A stretch of DNA of 64,000 nucleotides from Caecitellus pseudoparvulus. Its lineage: Eukaryota > Bigyra: Bicosoecida. Positions 1-11,100 of this stretch are shown here, in pieces. The position numbers and the translations under genes are program-made. How positions within the stretch are numbered: the stretch's first letter is position 1; every line of letters starts with the position of its first letter. The stretch covers positions 744,001 through 808,000 of the forward strand of contig CBFFRQ010000013.1 of assembly GCA_965644315.1 (NCBI GenBank), written 5' to 3'. The notes under the pieces are model-generated. The model did not search any database. It had not been told where the DNA came from and worked only from the letters and a program-made list of their open reading frames with translations.

Positions 1-1
1 C

Positions 2-1633
2 GTGGGTGACATTTCTCCTGCCCAGCTTCAGGCTGCTGCAGGGGGAACTAGCTTGCTGCAGGCTGTCGGGGCGCCTGGCGACGACATGCGGAGCGTGCAG
101 TACCCTCTAGATGCAGGAGCCCTTCTGCTTCGACATGCCTTTCCGTGGCGTGCCTTGGCGCCTCGCAGCGCTGCGCCCAGTACCCACCCCTGCCTGGTGA
201 CCAGGCGTCGCAAGGCTGTTGCTGACGTGTCGTCGACAGGGCTGCCAACAATCGGTTCGTTAGATTTTCTGTGTTCCTCTGCAGATGTGAGCTCGACTTC
301 CAGTGCTGCCTTTGATGCTGAGGGCACCACGGCTGCTTCCAGTACCCAGAGTGTCGCAGACCTGCAGTACGCGGAAGACCTCAGCACTGCCGCTGCTCGC
401 AGGGCCACGCACATGCTCGTGCATGCCGTCATGGTCACTGCAGCAGAGGTCCGGGCGGCAGGGCATGCAGACTTGGCCACCCGCATCGCAGCGGCGTTCG
501 GTGTGGAGCATGTGTGGGCGTGGCACTTGCATGAGGAGTACCTGCCGGGGGGGTGGGTGACGCCGGGGCAGGCAGTGGTGGGCGACCCTGCGGCGGTGAG
601 CGACGCGGAGCGGGGCGAGCGGGGTGTGTGGAGTGTGGATGCGATGGTGTGGGGGGAGGAGTGCGATGGCGACGTGGAGGGCAGTGCAGGGGTGATGACG
701 CCTCGTCGAGCAGCACTTCTCGCACTGCGGTCGGTGGTGGAGGCGTCCATCTCACCCCGGTTCAGAGTGGCAGGAGTAATGTCCAGCACTGCAAAGAGTA
801 TCCCCTCTGGTATTTCATCACCCTCGGGCTTTTTCAACGGGTTCGCGCTCTCCCCGATCGCCCACCCTCAGATGTGGTCCCTCATCGCTGAGAACCTGGT
901 GCTGTTTCGCAGGCGGGGTGACACACCCGCCTACTTCTCCTTTGCAGGTTCAGAGAGCATCATGCCTGCAGATACTGGCATTAACCTGTTTTACGCTCGA
1001 GTAACATCGGCTGGCCCAGCCCTTGAACGCAGCGGCGAGCGCCCTTCAGTGCCAGAGAGATTGTTCAGCGCCTCGCTCTCAACAATGCTAGAGGCTTTTA
1101 GCACATCCCGCCCACAATGCCGAGAAGCTGGCGTAAATCTGACCGCTACAACTGTTCATGGGCAACCTCGTGATCCTCCTGGCTGGGGGCGCTCTCCCAG
1201 CCTTTGGATTCGGGGGTGCGACGTGATAACATTTGAACGGGCGCAGCACCGGCTGATTGCAGCGGCCATGCTCTCCATGCCCCCAGGTATTGGATTCTCT
1301 GCCCGTGATATTTGCATGGAAGCTGCTGCTCTGGAAGAGTCTGCCATGGGTGGGTCCTTGCCCGGAGCTGACGGAAGGGTGCTGCAGCCGAGCCAGGTGG
1401 CTCTCTCACAAAACATCACCGGCTCGCATCATGCGGGGGTCTTTCCACAAGCCTCGCCGCTTAGAGATGCGCACGACGCATGTGGAGGCCTGTTGCCCGA
1501 AGTGCTGTCCATCGCTCATGCCCTCACAGAGTGTGACGCATTGTTGGTTGAGTCTTCAGGAAGGCAAGTTGGTTTTCCTGCTTCTGCGGTGCTCTTTCAA
1601 AGTGTTCAACTGCGAGAGCCAGAGCTACTGTGA
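2..1633 (+). CDS. C-terminal part of a cupin/JmjC-like protein, paralogue of the next gene (5' end outside window)
   Basis: The frame is already open at the window edge and the first codon is GTG, so this is the 3' part of a longer gene. It was identified by its paralogue on the other strand. Both share FPW-ALAP, then a block of about 120 identical residues (codons at 353-719), then MPAD-G-NLF-ARV and a diverged C-terminus. The cupin core of the paralogue would lie upstream of this window. The shared block is rich in Ala, Trp and acidic residues and I recognise no catalytic motif in it. The stop (1631-1633) is 13 bp from the convergent stop of the paralogue. Assignment rests on paralogy only; the exon structure upstream is unseen. 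Confidence 0.55.
   Translation: MGDISPAQLQAAAGGTSLLQAVGAPGDDMRSVQYPLDAGALLLRHAFPWRALAPRSAAPSTHPCLVTRRRKAVADVSSTGLPTIGSLDFLCSSADVSSTSSAAFDAEGTTAASSTQSVADLQYAEDLSTAAARRATHMLVHAVMVTAAEVRAAGHADLATRIAAAFGVEHVWAWHLHEEYLPGGWVTPGQAVVGDPAAVSDAERGERGVWSVDAMVWGEECDGDVEGSAGVMTPRRAALLALRSVVEASISPRFRVAGVMSSTAKSIPSGISSPSGFFNGFALSPIAHPQMWSLIAENLVLFRRRGDTPAYFSFAGSESIMPADTGINLFYARVTSAGPALERSGERPSVPERLFSASLSTMLEAFSTSRPQCREAGVNLTATTVHGQPRDPPGWGRSPSLWIRGCDVITFERAQHRLIAAAMLSMPPGIGFSARDICMEAAALEESAMGGSLPGADGRVLQPSQVALSQNITGSHHAGVFPQASPLRDAHDACGGLLPEVLSIAHALTECDALLVESSGRQVGFPASAVLFQSVQLREPELL
353..719. repeat. Inverted repeat arm 1 (367 bp, near-identical to 2474-2840)
   Basis: This stretch is repeated in inverted orientation at 2474-2840. 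I compared most of both arms by eye and saw one substitution, a synonymous Arg codon change, and no length difference. Both arms lie in coding sequence in the same relative frame, so the encoded residues are identical, while the flanking codons of the two genes are clearly diverged. Confidence 0.85.
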
Positions 1634-1646
1634 GGAGAACGTTGAA

Positions 1647-4519
1647 TTACAGAAGGACAGGGGGTGCAGGAAGAATGCCAGTTGCCAGAACCTGGTGTAC
1701 AGCCTCGTCAGATTTGGTCTCCAGCAGAACACCCAGGTCCACGAGCATCGCAGCAGCCTCCGCGGGCTCCCCGCCAGATCCACACAAGCGAACATCTTCA
1801 AGGAGTGTTTGGGTAGCTGCAGGATCGAACTCCATGCTGCCATTCGCAACTTGACTGACTTCGCCGTCCAGGGATATCGACAGCACTTGCTGCAGCTGCT
1901 GCGTTGTAGTGCCGTCAGCGAGAATGGGCTCAGCGTCCAAGACGGACCGATCAAGCACTCTGGAGGCCTCGCAAGCTTCTTGCAGCGAGAATGCTAAGCC
2001 AGGGGGCCAGCTCATCATGACTTGAAGTAGCCGTAACAAATGACTGCGATCTGCAAGGGAGACTGGGGGCCTGCCCTTGACCAGTAAAGCAAGGCCCGTT
2101 GGTCTGCCAGGCGGGACATGTGGCACAGCCTGTACACCAGACTGCTCTTTGGCATTGCACAAAGGCAGCTGCGTCGTGAATGCCGCGGGCCCCACCCCAA
2201 GAGCAGTGCTGAACACCCTCTCAGGAACTGGGTCGTCCCAAACGTTGAGTGCTGCACCACGCTCAGTAACCCTGGCAGAGAAGAGGTTCAACCCGGAGTC
2301 TGCAGGCATGACGTCGGCAAATTCACCTGCATGGGACAGCATGGCTGGGGTGTCGCTTGCACGAATAAACAGGGCCAATGGCGAAGTGTCTTTGGAGTGC
2401 TCCCCGCCCCCCGCCCACTCTACGGGCATACTGAGTGTGCCAGAGTCGTTTGTAAGATAGTGCAGCGTTGCTTGAAGTGCTGCTCGACGAGGCGTCATCA
2501 CCCCTGCACTGCCCTCCACGTCGCCATCGCACTCCTCCCCCCACACCATCGCATCCACACTCCACACGCCCCGCTCGCCCCGCTCCGCGTCGCTCACCGC
2601 CGCAGGGTCGCCCACCACTGCCTGCCCCGGCGTCACCCACCCCCCCGGCAGGTACTCCTCATGCAAGTGCCACGCCCACACATGCTCCACACCGAACGCC
2701 GCTGCGATGCGGGTGGCCAAGTCTGCATGCCCTGCCGCCCGGACCTCTGCTGCAGTGACCATGACGGCATGCACGAGCATGTGCGTGGCCCGGCGAGCAG
2801 CGGCAGTGCTGAGGTCTTCCGCGTACTGCAGGTCTGCGACGCGCTGACTGGCGGACAAACCTGGCGAGCGCAGTTGAAAATGTGGTCTGGCTACATCAAG
2901 GGGATTCAGCACTCCGGGGCTCTTGGAAGTCTCAGCCAATGACCAGAGGACGCGGTCCTTCAATACGCGAGTGGGCTCGCGCTGATCTGGCCCGGAGCAC
3001 TTCAAATCCAGAGCAGCCTGGCCGTCAGGGAGGACAAAGGTTGGCTGCGAAATGCAAGTTGGCTGCCCAAGGGTGGCCGAAGCAGGGGCGAGCGCCATCC
3101 AAGGAAAGCTCTGGCCCAGCACGTTCCGCGGGCGGCTGATGGGGTACGATGCGTTCATGAAGGTCGCGGACGGCAGGAGGCGGCTCGTGTGTGTCGGCAT
3201 GCTGCCATTCCCGAGCCAGACTTGGAGCCACACAAACAGCTGCCGAGCTGCATGCTTGTGAAAGTACACCCCCACAGCATCTGGAGAAAGCAGGTTTGGC
3301 TGGAAAGGTGTCATTCCTTGCCCTGACACGGTTGGGGCACCCTGCAATACTGAAGCTCCCAGTGCCGCCTCCTGCACGGCCAGACGCCCAGCTAGGACTG
3401 CGTAACGCAAACCTTGCTCAATCGCATACTGCATGTTCCCGAAACCAAGTTCAGAGTGCTGGTGCAGCGACAAATGCATGCTTGTAGAGCTGCCGAAGCC
3501 GGCGGCAGGCCAAGAAGTGAATCGCGAAGCCACGTACTCTGTGGTAGAGGGCCCAACCGCCATTGCCCCATCCGCAGGAAAGGGGCGGTGAAGCATGCCT
3601 GCCGGGATGTAAAGAACGTCTCCGGGTCCCAAGTGAAGGATGTTGGGAAGTCGGGCCAAGCAGAAAGTGGCTTGGGGGGAGCATGTGCTGCTCAGATCAG
3701 GCAACTGCCCCCACACCCTTTCCATTGCCTGCAGAAAGTTCCATTCTTCTCCCGCCAGACAATCCTTGGCAGTTGAACAGTTTCTGGGCAGAGGGTGCTC
3801 GGCTCCATGCCTGTCATGGGTGGGGACAACCTGCCACCTGCTGGTCCCCGTGACTTGCACATACGTTGCAGCACCAGGTAGCGCTCGATAACTTTGAAGT
3901 TGGAGGTTGGCAGGGAGCAAGGACAAGGACATGTTCAGTGCAAGCCCCATCGCTGCTTCAGCAGATAGCTTGGCAGCGCTGAGCTGTTGAGTCAACGAAT
4001 GTGCCTGCGTCACCCGGCACGGCCTGCCCTCTTGCAATGCTCTCCTCGCTCCCGGCGGGAGTGAACGGCCCTCCACCACCCATTGTTGAGGCAGTTCCGG
4101 TTCAAAGTTGCCAGAAGTCACACCCCTTGCTTGGCACTCCAAGTTTCCTTGCTTGAAACCCATGGAAGCGAGAGCTGAGGGAGCGCCTCCGAGAGCAGCA
4201 GAGGCATCGTTGAATGCTGAAGTCGCGTTCACGAATACAGTCGCCATGCGCTGTGTAAAGGCGCAAACGGTGGATGAAGTACGCAGGGTGTGACTCGGCA
4301 TTGTCAACGCACGTCTTGGACAGCCAGCTGAAACAGCGAGGGCCCGAGCTGCACGGGAGGCCAGCTAGAGTGCAAGGAAGGGGCTCGGCGTCCTCGCACG
4401 TTAAGCAGCATATGGCGTGCTGCCTCGAGTCCAACAAGCGGTGAATCTGGTAAGACATGCCCCTCAATAAGGCTGCTCGCCGCCCCCAGCACGGCGACCC
4501 ACAGAAGCAGCGGGCACAT
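1647..4519 (-). CDS. Secreted cupin_4/JmjC-like protein with degenerate iron site
   Basis: Proposed exons are 4519-4313 and 4250-1647 (62-nt intron, GTGCGT donor, CACAG acceptor, phase 0), giving 936 aa. Splicing replaces an unsupported start at 4307 with an exon encoding a signal peptide (MCPLLLWVAVLGAASS). Around residue 275 the run GPGDVLYIPAGMLHRPF matches the second half of the JmjC/cupin_4 barrel of the ROXA/RIOX type (GD-LY-P-G--H). The first iron motif, normally H-x-D before the V-x-G-x-x-W strand, is replaced here: LPG precedes TYVQVTGTSRWQV near residue 189. The barrel is therefore probably not a functional Fe(II)/2-oxoglutarate oxygenase, or it uses other ligands. The C-terminal half carries the block shared with the neighbouring gene. 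Secretion and the loss of H-x-D are inferences from motifs. Confidence 0.6.
2474..2840. repeat. Inverted repeat arm 2 (367 bp, near-identical to 353-719)
   Basis: Partner of the arm at 353-719; about 1.75 kb separates the arms. The sharp boundaries inside otherwise diverged paralogues suggest gene conversion rather than duplication of whole genes. Confidence 0.85.
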
Positions 4520-5107
4520 GGCAGATTCTGGTTTGGCGTGGTCAGCGAAGGATTTCCGCACCGAAGCCGGTCATGTCGAGCAGCGTGGCGCCGCGTGTCG
4601 CTGGACTGAAGGCTATGCACTTCCACAGTGGTAAGCTCTGTAATCGATCCGCGACATGCTTGGTGTTCGATGCTGAATGTGAGACTTTGGCATCCATTGT
4701 CCTGCCTTGAAAGCATGGCTTCCACGTGCAAGTATTCGCGCTCGCAACCCAGCATGAGCGACTGGTAGACAAGTGAATTACTATCCCTCGCTAGCTGCGT
4801 GATTTTTCTATTTGAACGGAACCGTGGGCAGGGCCGAGGGCTGCACCGTCGAGGTACGCGCGGCAGTGTCGCATACTCATGGGCAGAGCGAAGGTCAGGA
4901 CACAAAGTACGTGACCCGCAGGGCACCCCAGCAGCCCGGAGAGCTGGCATCAAGCACTGTATCAAGATTGTTGTGCTGACCTGTCAAGTGCTCCCAGGAG
5001 CACAGCAGTAGACTCTTGGCGCACCAGTGGCCGCCGAGCTGGGCTGGCCTGCTCGCCAAGGGCCTGCAGCGCACATTTAGGCTGAGGCAGGTGCTGCCGA
5101 TTGAGCC
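4520..5107. other. Divergent intergenic region, no gene seen
   Basis: 588 bp between the start codons of the divergently transcribed cupin-like and DENN genes. It should contain both promoters and 5' UTRs. I see no coding exon with plausible splice sites, no repeat and no RNA gene. Confidence 0.5.
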
Positions 5108-8100
5108 ATGGCACAAGGCGTTCGACACGGGCTGTGGCCGACGCGTGCCGCGGAGCATTTCTTTGTTGTCGGTCCGCAAGAATCGGCAAAGTCGGAGGCC
5201 AGCTGCACGCCTGCTGCGACGGGAGGCAGACAGCCAGCGAAGATAGGTGATGGGGTTTGGGAAGCATTGGCCTCAGAGTTCAATTTTCAGCAAGGTGGTG
5301 CTGACCTCGAGGCGGCGGACTTGTCCCCCATTACAGACGTGGCTGTGGTGCGTCATGAGCTTCGCTCTTTTGAGCAACTTCCGCAGCACACCGGGTTTGC
5401 CCTTTCTTGCTCCCCGCATGCCAGGTGTTTCCCTCGCGCGGTGAAAGCGTGCCCTATGGGTACACACTCATAGAGAAAACCGTGGGTGGCCTTGACGCGG
5501 ACTTAAATCGCGGATCGTTTGGGTACAAGACCTTGCTGGCCATCAAGCGCCACGATCCTTTCAGCTCCCCTCCCGAACTGACCCCGCCCCCTGTCCCACC
5601 CGGCCATGGAGCGGGGGCCGTGGCGTGCATTCCCAGTGCGTCAATCTTGCACGCTTCAGAGTGTCCAGTCATGGACCTTGCAGTCGTGCAAGGCAGCGAG
5701 GAGGAGGCCGTCATGAGCGTGCTGCCGCCTGGCCCAGCACTTGTGGAGGGAGACTGCTTGGGATCTGACGCGCATGGGCACTTCCCGAGCGACTTTTCAG
5801 CCCGCAGAGAGCAGTTGCAAGCTGGGCATGGCATCGCGCACACTGATCATGAGCCTTCCTGCCTGGACGCTTGGCAAGTTGTCCGCCACTCCTTGCAGCA
5901 GCAGCTGCCAGCGGGGCTCAATGTTCGGAGTGGCGGCCAGGGCGTGTGGCTTGCTCTGCGAAAACACGCACCAGGCCCAGCCCTCCCCAAGCCATATCTT
6001 TCTCGCGTGTCTCGATGCTTGCGGCAGGGCCACCTGGTTTCGTGTGTGGATGCCGAGGCAAGCTCGCCCGTGCCCGAGGATGCAAACAACGGACTGGGCT
6101 TGCACTCACTGGCTTGTGGCCGCCTACCGGCACAAGCAGTCCATGCAGCATCTGCCAAGCTGTCAAGTGTGACACTGCCATTCTTGTCCGCCAAGGGTCA
6201 TATGCGGGGCCCCCTTGTGGATATTGCTGTGGTGAACGCAAGTGCAGGCGAGGTGGCGCCGCCTGGCTACACCCTGCTTCCGGGAAACACAAGCCAGGGC
6301 GCGTATGGAGACAGCATCTTCTTGGCAATTCGAAGGGGTATGCCCATTGGCATTGCTGATCAGCCGCTTGCTCCGCGGTTGACGGCGCAGTATCCAGGGG
6401 TGCTCTCGGCCGCTAGCCACGGGCGCCACCGCTTGCCTCCCGGCCTGCCAACTTTTGTTGCTCCCTACGGCCTTCACGTCCAAGGAGATGCCGCAGACAT
6501 GCGTATCCTAGAGCGCCCAGCAAGGTGGGCAGCGTCCTATCAGCGCCTGGTGTCTCAGCAGCAAGTATTGCTGGGCGCGCCAGGGGCAGCGGCCTCCACA
6601 CCTACTTCACGTGATGGTGGCACGACACCTGGTAGACAGGAGATGGCAGGGCCCGTGTTGAGGCGTCGCAGCATACACAGGCCATCCCCTACTCATGAGG
6701 GAGGTGGGCACACAGTCGGCCCGACTGGCGAGGAAGCTGGAGACGCGCCGCCCGAACCTTGGCAGGTCCCAGAGTTGGAAAAACCCGCCTGTTTTGGCGA
6801 TCAAGACGCTGGGCTGGCCAGTCCTGTGTCGGAGCTGCACTTTTGCGAGTTGATGGACGATGAAGGGCGCGTCTCGTTTGCGTTTTGCCTTAGGCAAGCC
6901 AGGCAGCTCCCTAGCAACCTTGCTAGCCGCCTCGTGCAGTGGTACGCCCTGCTGCGAGGTGACGGCGCACTGTTGCTGTCGTTTGCAGCACGTGCAGAGC
7001 AAGGCTGGGAACTGGCTCACTCCGGAGGCGATGGTGGAGGAGTGTACAGCTGGATGGACCATGCATGTGCAGCAGTTGGCGTCCCGCCTGCGACGTGCCC
7101 AGTTCACATTGGGTTCGTGAGCCAGTTGCCGCTAAGAGGGCTGCTTGAAGAAGCCCTCGTCACTCTCCACAATGTGCTGAGCAGCAATGCTTCGCCATCT
7201 GCTGATGCTGCCCAGAGCCGCAGCGACTTGACCTTGCAGTTTGCATCCCTTGCCAGCACCACCGGCCAAATTGCACCTGTCTTTGGCTTTGGTGTGGGGT
7301 ACCCCCTTCCCATTGAGGCATTGGCCATGCTCTTCACCTCCGATGGTTTCCTGCCGTTGGCGCCACTGCTTCCGCTGGCGCTCTGTAGCGGGCACAGGGT
7401 TCAAGTGCCGCTGCTTCCTGACATGCCTCCTCTGCGGTACAGCATCCCCACCGTTCTGGAGCCACCTCCATCGGCAGGGTCCTTCTCCCTCCTGCTCCAG
7501 TGCTTGGCCCCAATCGACATTGTGAACTGTCTTGCATTGCTCTTGCTTGAACAGCGGCTTCTCTTTCACTGCCATGACCCCAGCGTGGTCGCGCCTGTGA
7601 TCGCAAGCCTCAAGTGCTTGTTGTGGCCCTTCACCTGGGCTTTCCAAACCATTGCGTGCGTACCCCCCCACATGGTCATGCTCTTGGAATCGCCTGTGAC
7701 GACCCTCCTCGGGATGGCGACGTGCCATGTGCCTTTCTCTTTGCCGTCTGAGCTGTGGGTGGTGGACTTGAACGTGGGAGCAGTTTCACGGGGGTGCCGG
7801 GTCGTGCATGCCATTGAACCAGGGCAAGGTTCACCGGCTCAGCTGTTTTTCTCTCCAAGCGCACCAATGGATGAAGTTGTTCTGTCAAGTGAGGCTGCTG
7901 GGCCGGAGGATGTTGCGGGCGTACTATTTGCCCCGTCAAGGCCTTCTGACGCTGAGGAATGGCAAAACCACCTTCGTGCCACTGCACACGCGCGTCAAGC
8001 CAAAGATGCCGCCCGGTTTCCAGGCCCAGGAGGCGTCAGCGTTTGGGGGGTGCCCGGCTCGGTGTTTTGTGGCACACGCACAAAGACAGTGGCACCCCTG

Positions 8101-11100
8101 GCCCTGCCCTACGGCCCTGAAGGCCAAGTTGCGGATGCCCCAGCCGCCCACCTTCCTGTCTCGTCCACTGCCAGCTATCCCGGCCGCCCCGCCTTGCTAG
8201 AAATCCCGTCATCCCGGCCAGAACCGTACTCTGCCTACGCGAGCGGCTGCTCGGCATGGGACCAGCAGCACACCGCACTAAGGGCGCTGGATGTCGCAGT
8301 AGCATCAGGAGCAGGGGCGGCCCTGCCCGATCAACCTCCCTCGTGGTCCCCATCAGTTGAAGCAGCTTCACAATGCCTTCCATTGAACATGGTACAGCGG
8401 GTGCTAGTTGCAGACAATGCTCTGCTGCAGGCCATGTCCACGGCCCACGCAGTTGTTGTGGCTGCTGGATCTGCCGACGCCTTGACCTTGGCTGGGATGG
8501 ACTCATCCTTGGGTCACGAAGGGGATTCATTCCCTTTGTGCTCCGCAGCCGGGGCCGTGCGCGCAGCCGGGCATGCTCTCGTTCTCGAGACAGGTGAGCC
8601 TCTTGGCACGAGCACATACACCAGCATCCAACATGCGGTGCACAGTGCTGTTGCAGCCTTGCCCGTCGGGCTGAGGCTGTTTGCAGAGGAAGCCGTGCTC
8701 GCAGCACCACACACAGCCCCTTTGCCCCCCCTCACGCCACTGCTGCCAAACCCTGCCCTCGAGCTGCCACTCGACGTGCAAGCTGCACTTCGAGCCCCAG
8801 CACGAAGCAGCATGGTGACCCCTTCCACAAGGGCTCGCCTGAGGTCTGTCCTCGTCGAATGCTTGCAAGTTGTCCCAACAAAGGGGTCCAGCCTCGTGGC
8901 TGGCGGAAGCGGACAGATAGTGTTTCGCCCTTGGTATCAACCGCGCCATGCCATGATGGACTTGGCTTCTGCCAGCCCTTGCTTGCATCTGGGCTCCACT
9001 GCAGCGCCGGGGTGCCCAGGCTCTTCAGTCTGGGGCTGGGGTGAATTGCCTCCAACAACCCGTACCTTGCATGCGCAAGGACCATCAGGTGCAGCTCGCG
9101 AGGCGATTCGACTGCGAAGGCAGCTCTTGGAGCACTGCTTGATCAGTGTCCCGCCACATGCTGTCGTGCAGCTCATTCACCGCATTGCCGCTGTGGCATC
9201 GGGCAGGTCACCGTGTGCAATGAACCCTGCGTTTGGTTTTTCCGAGCAGGGTTCGGAGAGGGTGCGGCCTTCAGCAGCCCCCCGCCCTCCAACCAGGCCT
9301 GTGTCTGTGTTCGAAGGTGCATCGCTGACCGCCATTGCAGCTCCCCAAGAGCCTGGGTCAGCGTCAGCCTCCATGTCTGCCCGTTCCTCGGCCCGTGCTC
9401 CAGGCCCAGATGTCGCGGCTGCTGGCAGTTCGAGCAGCGAATCGGATGGGGGCGTTTTGCAAGGGGGAGCAGTCACCCGGTGTCTTTCCGGCGTGCCATC
9501 GTTGGCAGAGAACCCATACCGCCATATCTGCCCGACATCGCACAGCTCTGTGATTCGGTGTGGAGGTGGGCCCGCAAAGGATGCCTGCGACGCAGTTCTG
9601 TCGGAGCTCCGCTCAGCCCGTGGCCGCGGCGCAGAGGCATGGCTGAGCAATTCCCTGCGAGAGGCAGTGGGGCGCTTCATGGTGGGCCTTGTGGGGCCTG
9701 TGCACAACTGCTTGTGGCTGGACGGAACATCCATGAGGCAGGAAGTCGCTTCCAGGCTGCACTCCATGCGCGCGGACCTGGACGCGCCTCCACCACTCTC
9801 TGAGACGACTGAGGCCGTGGCTTGTGCAGCAGTTGCTGGGTTGCAGTCTGCCGGCGAGGCTGCTCTTCTCGACGCCGAGCTGGCAGCCCGCGAAGTTGCG
9901 GCGAAAGAATTGGCACGACTCCCTGTTCACATGGCAGGCGTGCCAGTCTTCGACTTGACGGGCATGCCAGGCACTGGCATGCTGGGCTTGGTTGCCAGTG
10001 CTGTGCAGCGACACGCCCAAGGAGGGATGGTGGAGACAGGTGAAGTTGGACTGCTGGATGTTGTGGGCTTCGTGGAGACTGTTGCATGCAGAGCCGCTGC
10101 TTCTGCAAGTATCTTGCTACCCCCCGAATCTCAAGGCCTGGGCGTTCTGGCCGCTAGCAGGGCGGCTGGATTCGCGGCAGAGCTGAGTGCTACCCAGATG
10201 TTTCACCTTCACACCCAAGCCGTATGTGACGTTGCCGCCATGTGGGCAGACTCGCACGCTCTGCGAGTGCAAGAGGCAGCTGCCATCGCCGTCGTGCGCA
10301 GCCTGACCACGAGACTGCCGCCATCTTCACATGAAGTGACCTCTGCAAAGGCAAGGCGTTTATCGCTGCGAGAGCAGCGGTTGACGGCGACCAGGACCCT
10401 ATTTCACGAGGGCTTGCTGGAGTGGTCTGCGTGGCAAACCTTCGTAAACGTCGTGCAAGCCCCTGTCTGGTGCGCAGGTGCGCCGGGGGGTGCGTCTTCA
10501 GGACGCTCTCCAAAACTCGAGCCATCAGCATACGGCCTCCCTCGAGAGCAATTGCACGGTGTCCTGTTTCGAGGCGTCGAGGAAGAGAGTAGCGCTGTTT
10601 TGAAGCCCGCTCAAAGCAGGCGCTCCCTGCAACCGCAGCTCCCCTCCCGCAGCTTCAAGTCCAACCTGCCAGACCGGCAGCGTCGCCAGTCCGCACGCCC
10701 AGCTGCAGCAGCCATTACCCAGCGAATGCTTCACAAAGGGGAGGCCGGATCAGATGCAGTATCTGCTGCGCACTTGCTGCAGCGATCTCTGAGCGGCAGG
10801 GGGGCAGCTCTGCGGGCGAGTTCGAGCACAGCTGTGAAGGCTGCGCTGCGGAAGCTTCGAGGCAAGGTGAGCACAAGTGGTCACCAGGCGCAGGACAGTG
10901 ACTGTGAGCCAACTGGGATCTCTGCCGTTCTTCCAGATGCAGGAGCGCGTCCGGTACTGGTGGATGGCCCCCATTCTTGCTCGGCACTTTCTTTGGCGGA
11001 GGCCTGCCAACAAGCGCTGATGGTGCCGCTGTGCGGGCATGCGGCCTTGGCAGCCTCGGCAGCCCTCAGCGACTGTGAGGGGGAGTGCTACGATCAGAGC

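Noticed and set aside
1-4519. Mobile element as the cause of the inverted repeat at 353-719 / 2474-2840.
   Set aside because: No transposase, terminal inverted repeats or target-site duplication; both arms are in-frame coding sequence of paralogous genes.
5390-5424. A 30-nt intron in the DENN gene using a donor at GGGTTTGCC.
   Set aside because: Too short for splicing and it leaves a non-conserved segment; the GTGCGT donor at 5348 gives a 77-nt intron and restores the MABP motif exactly.
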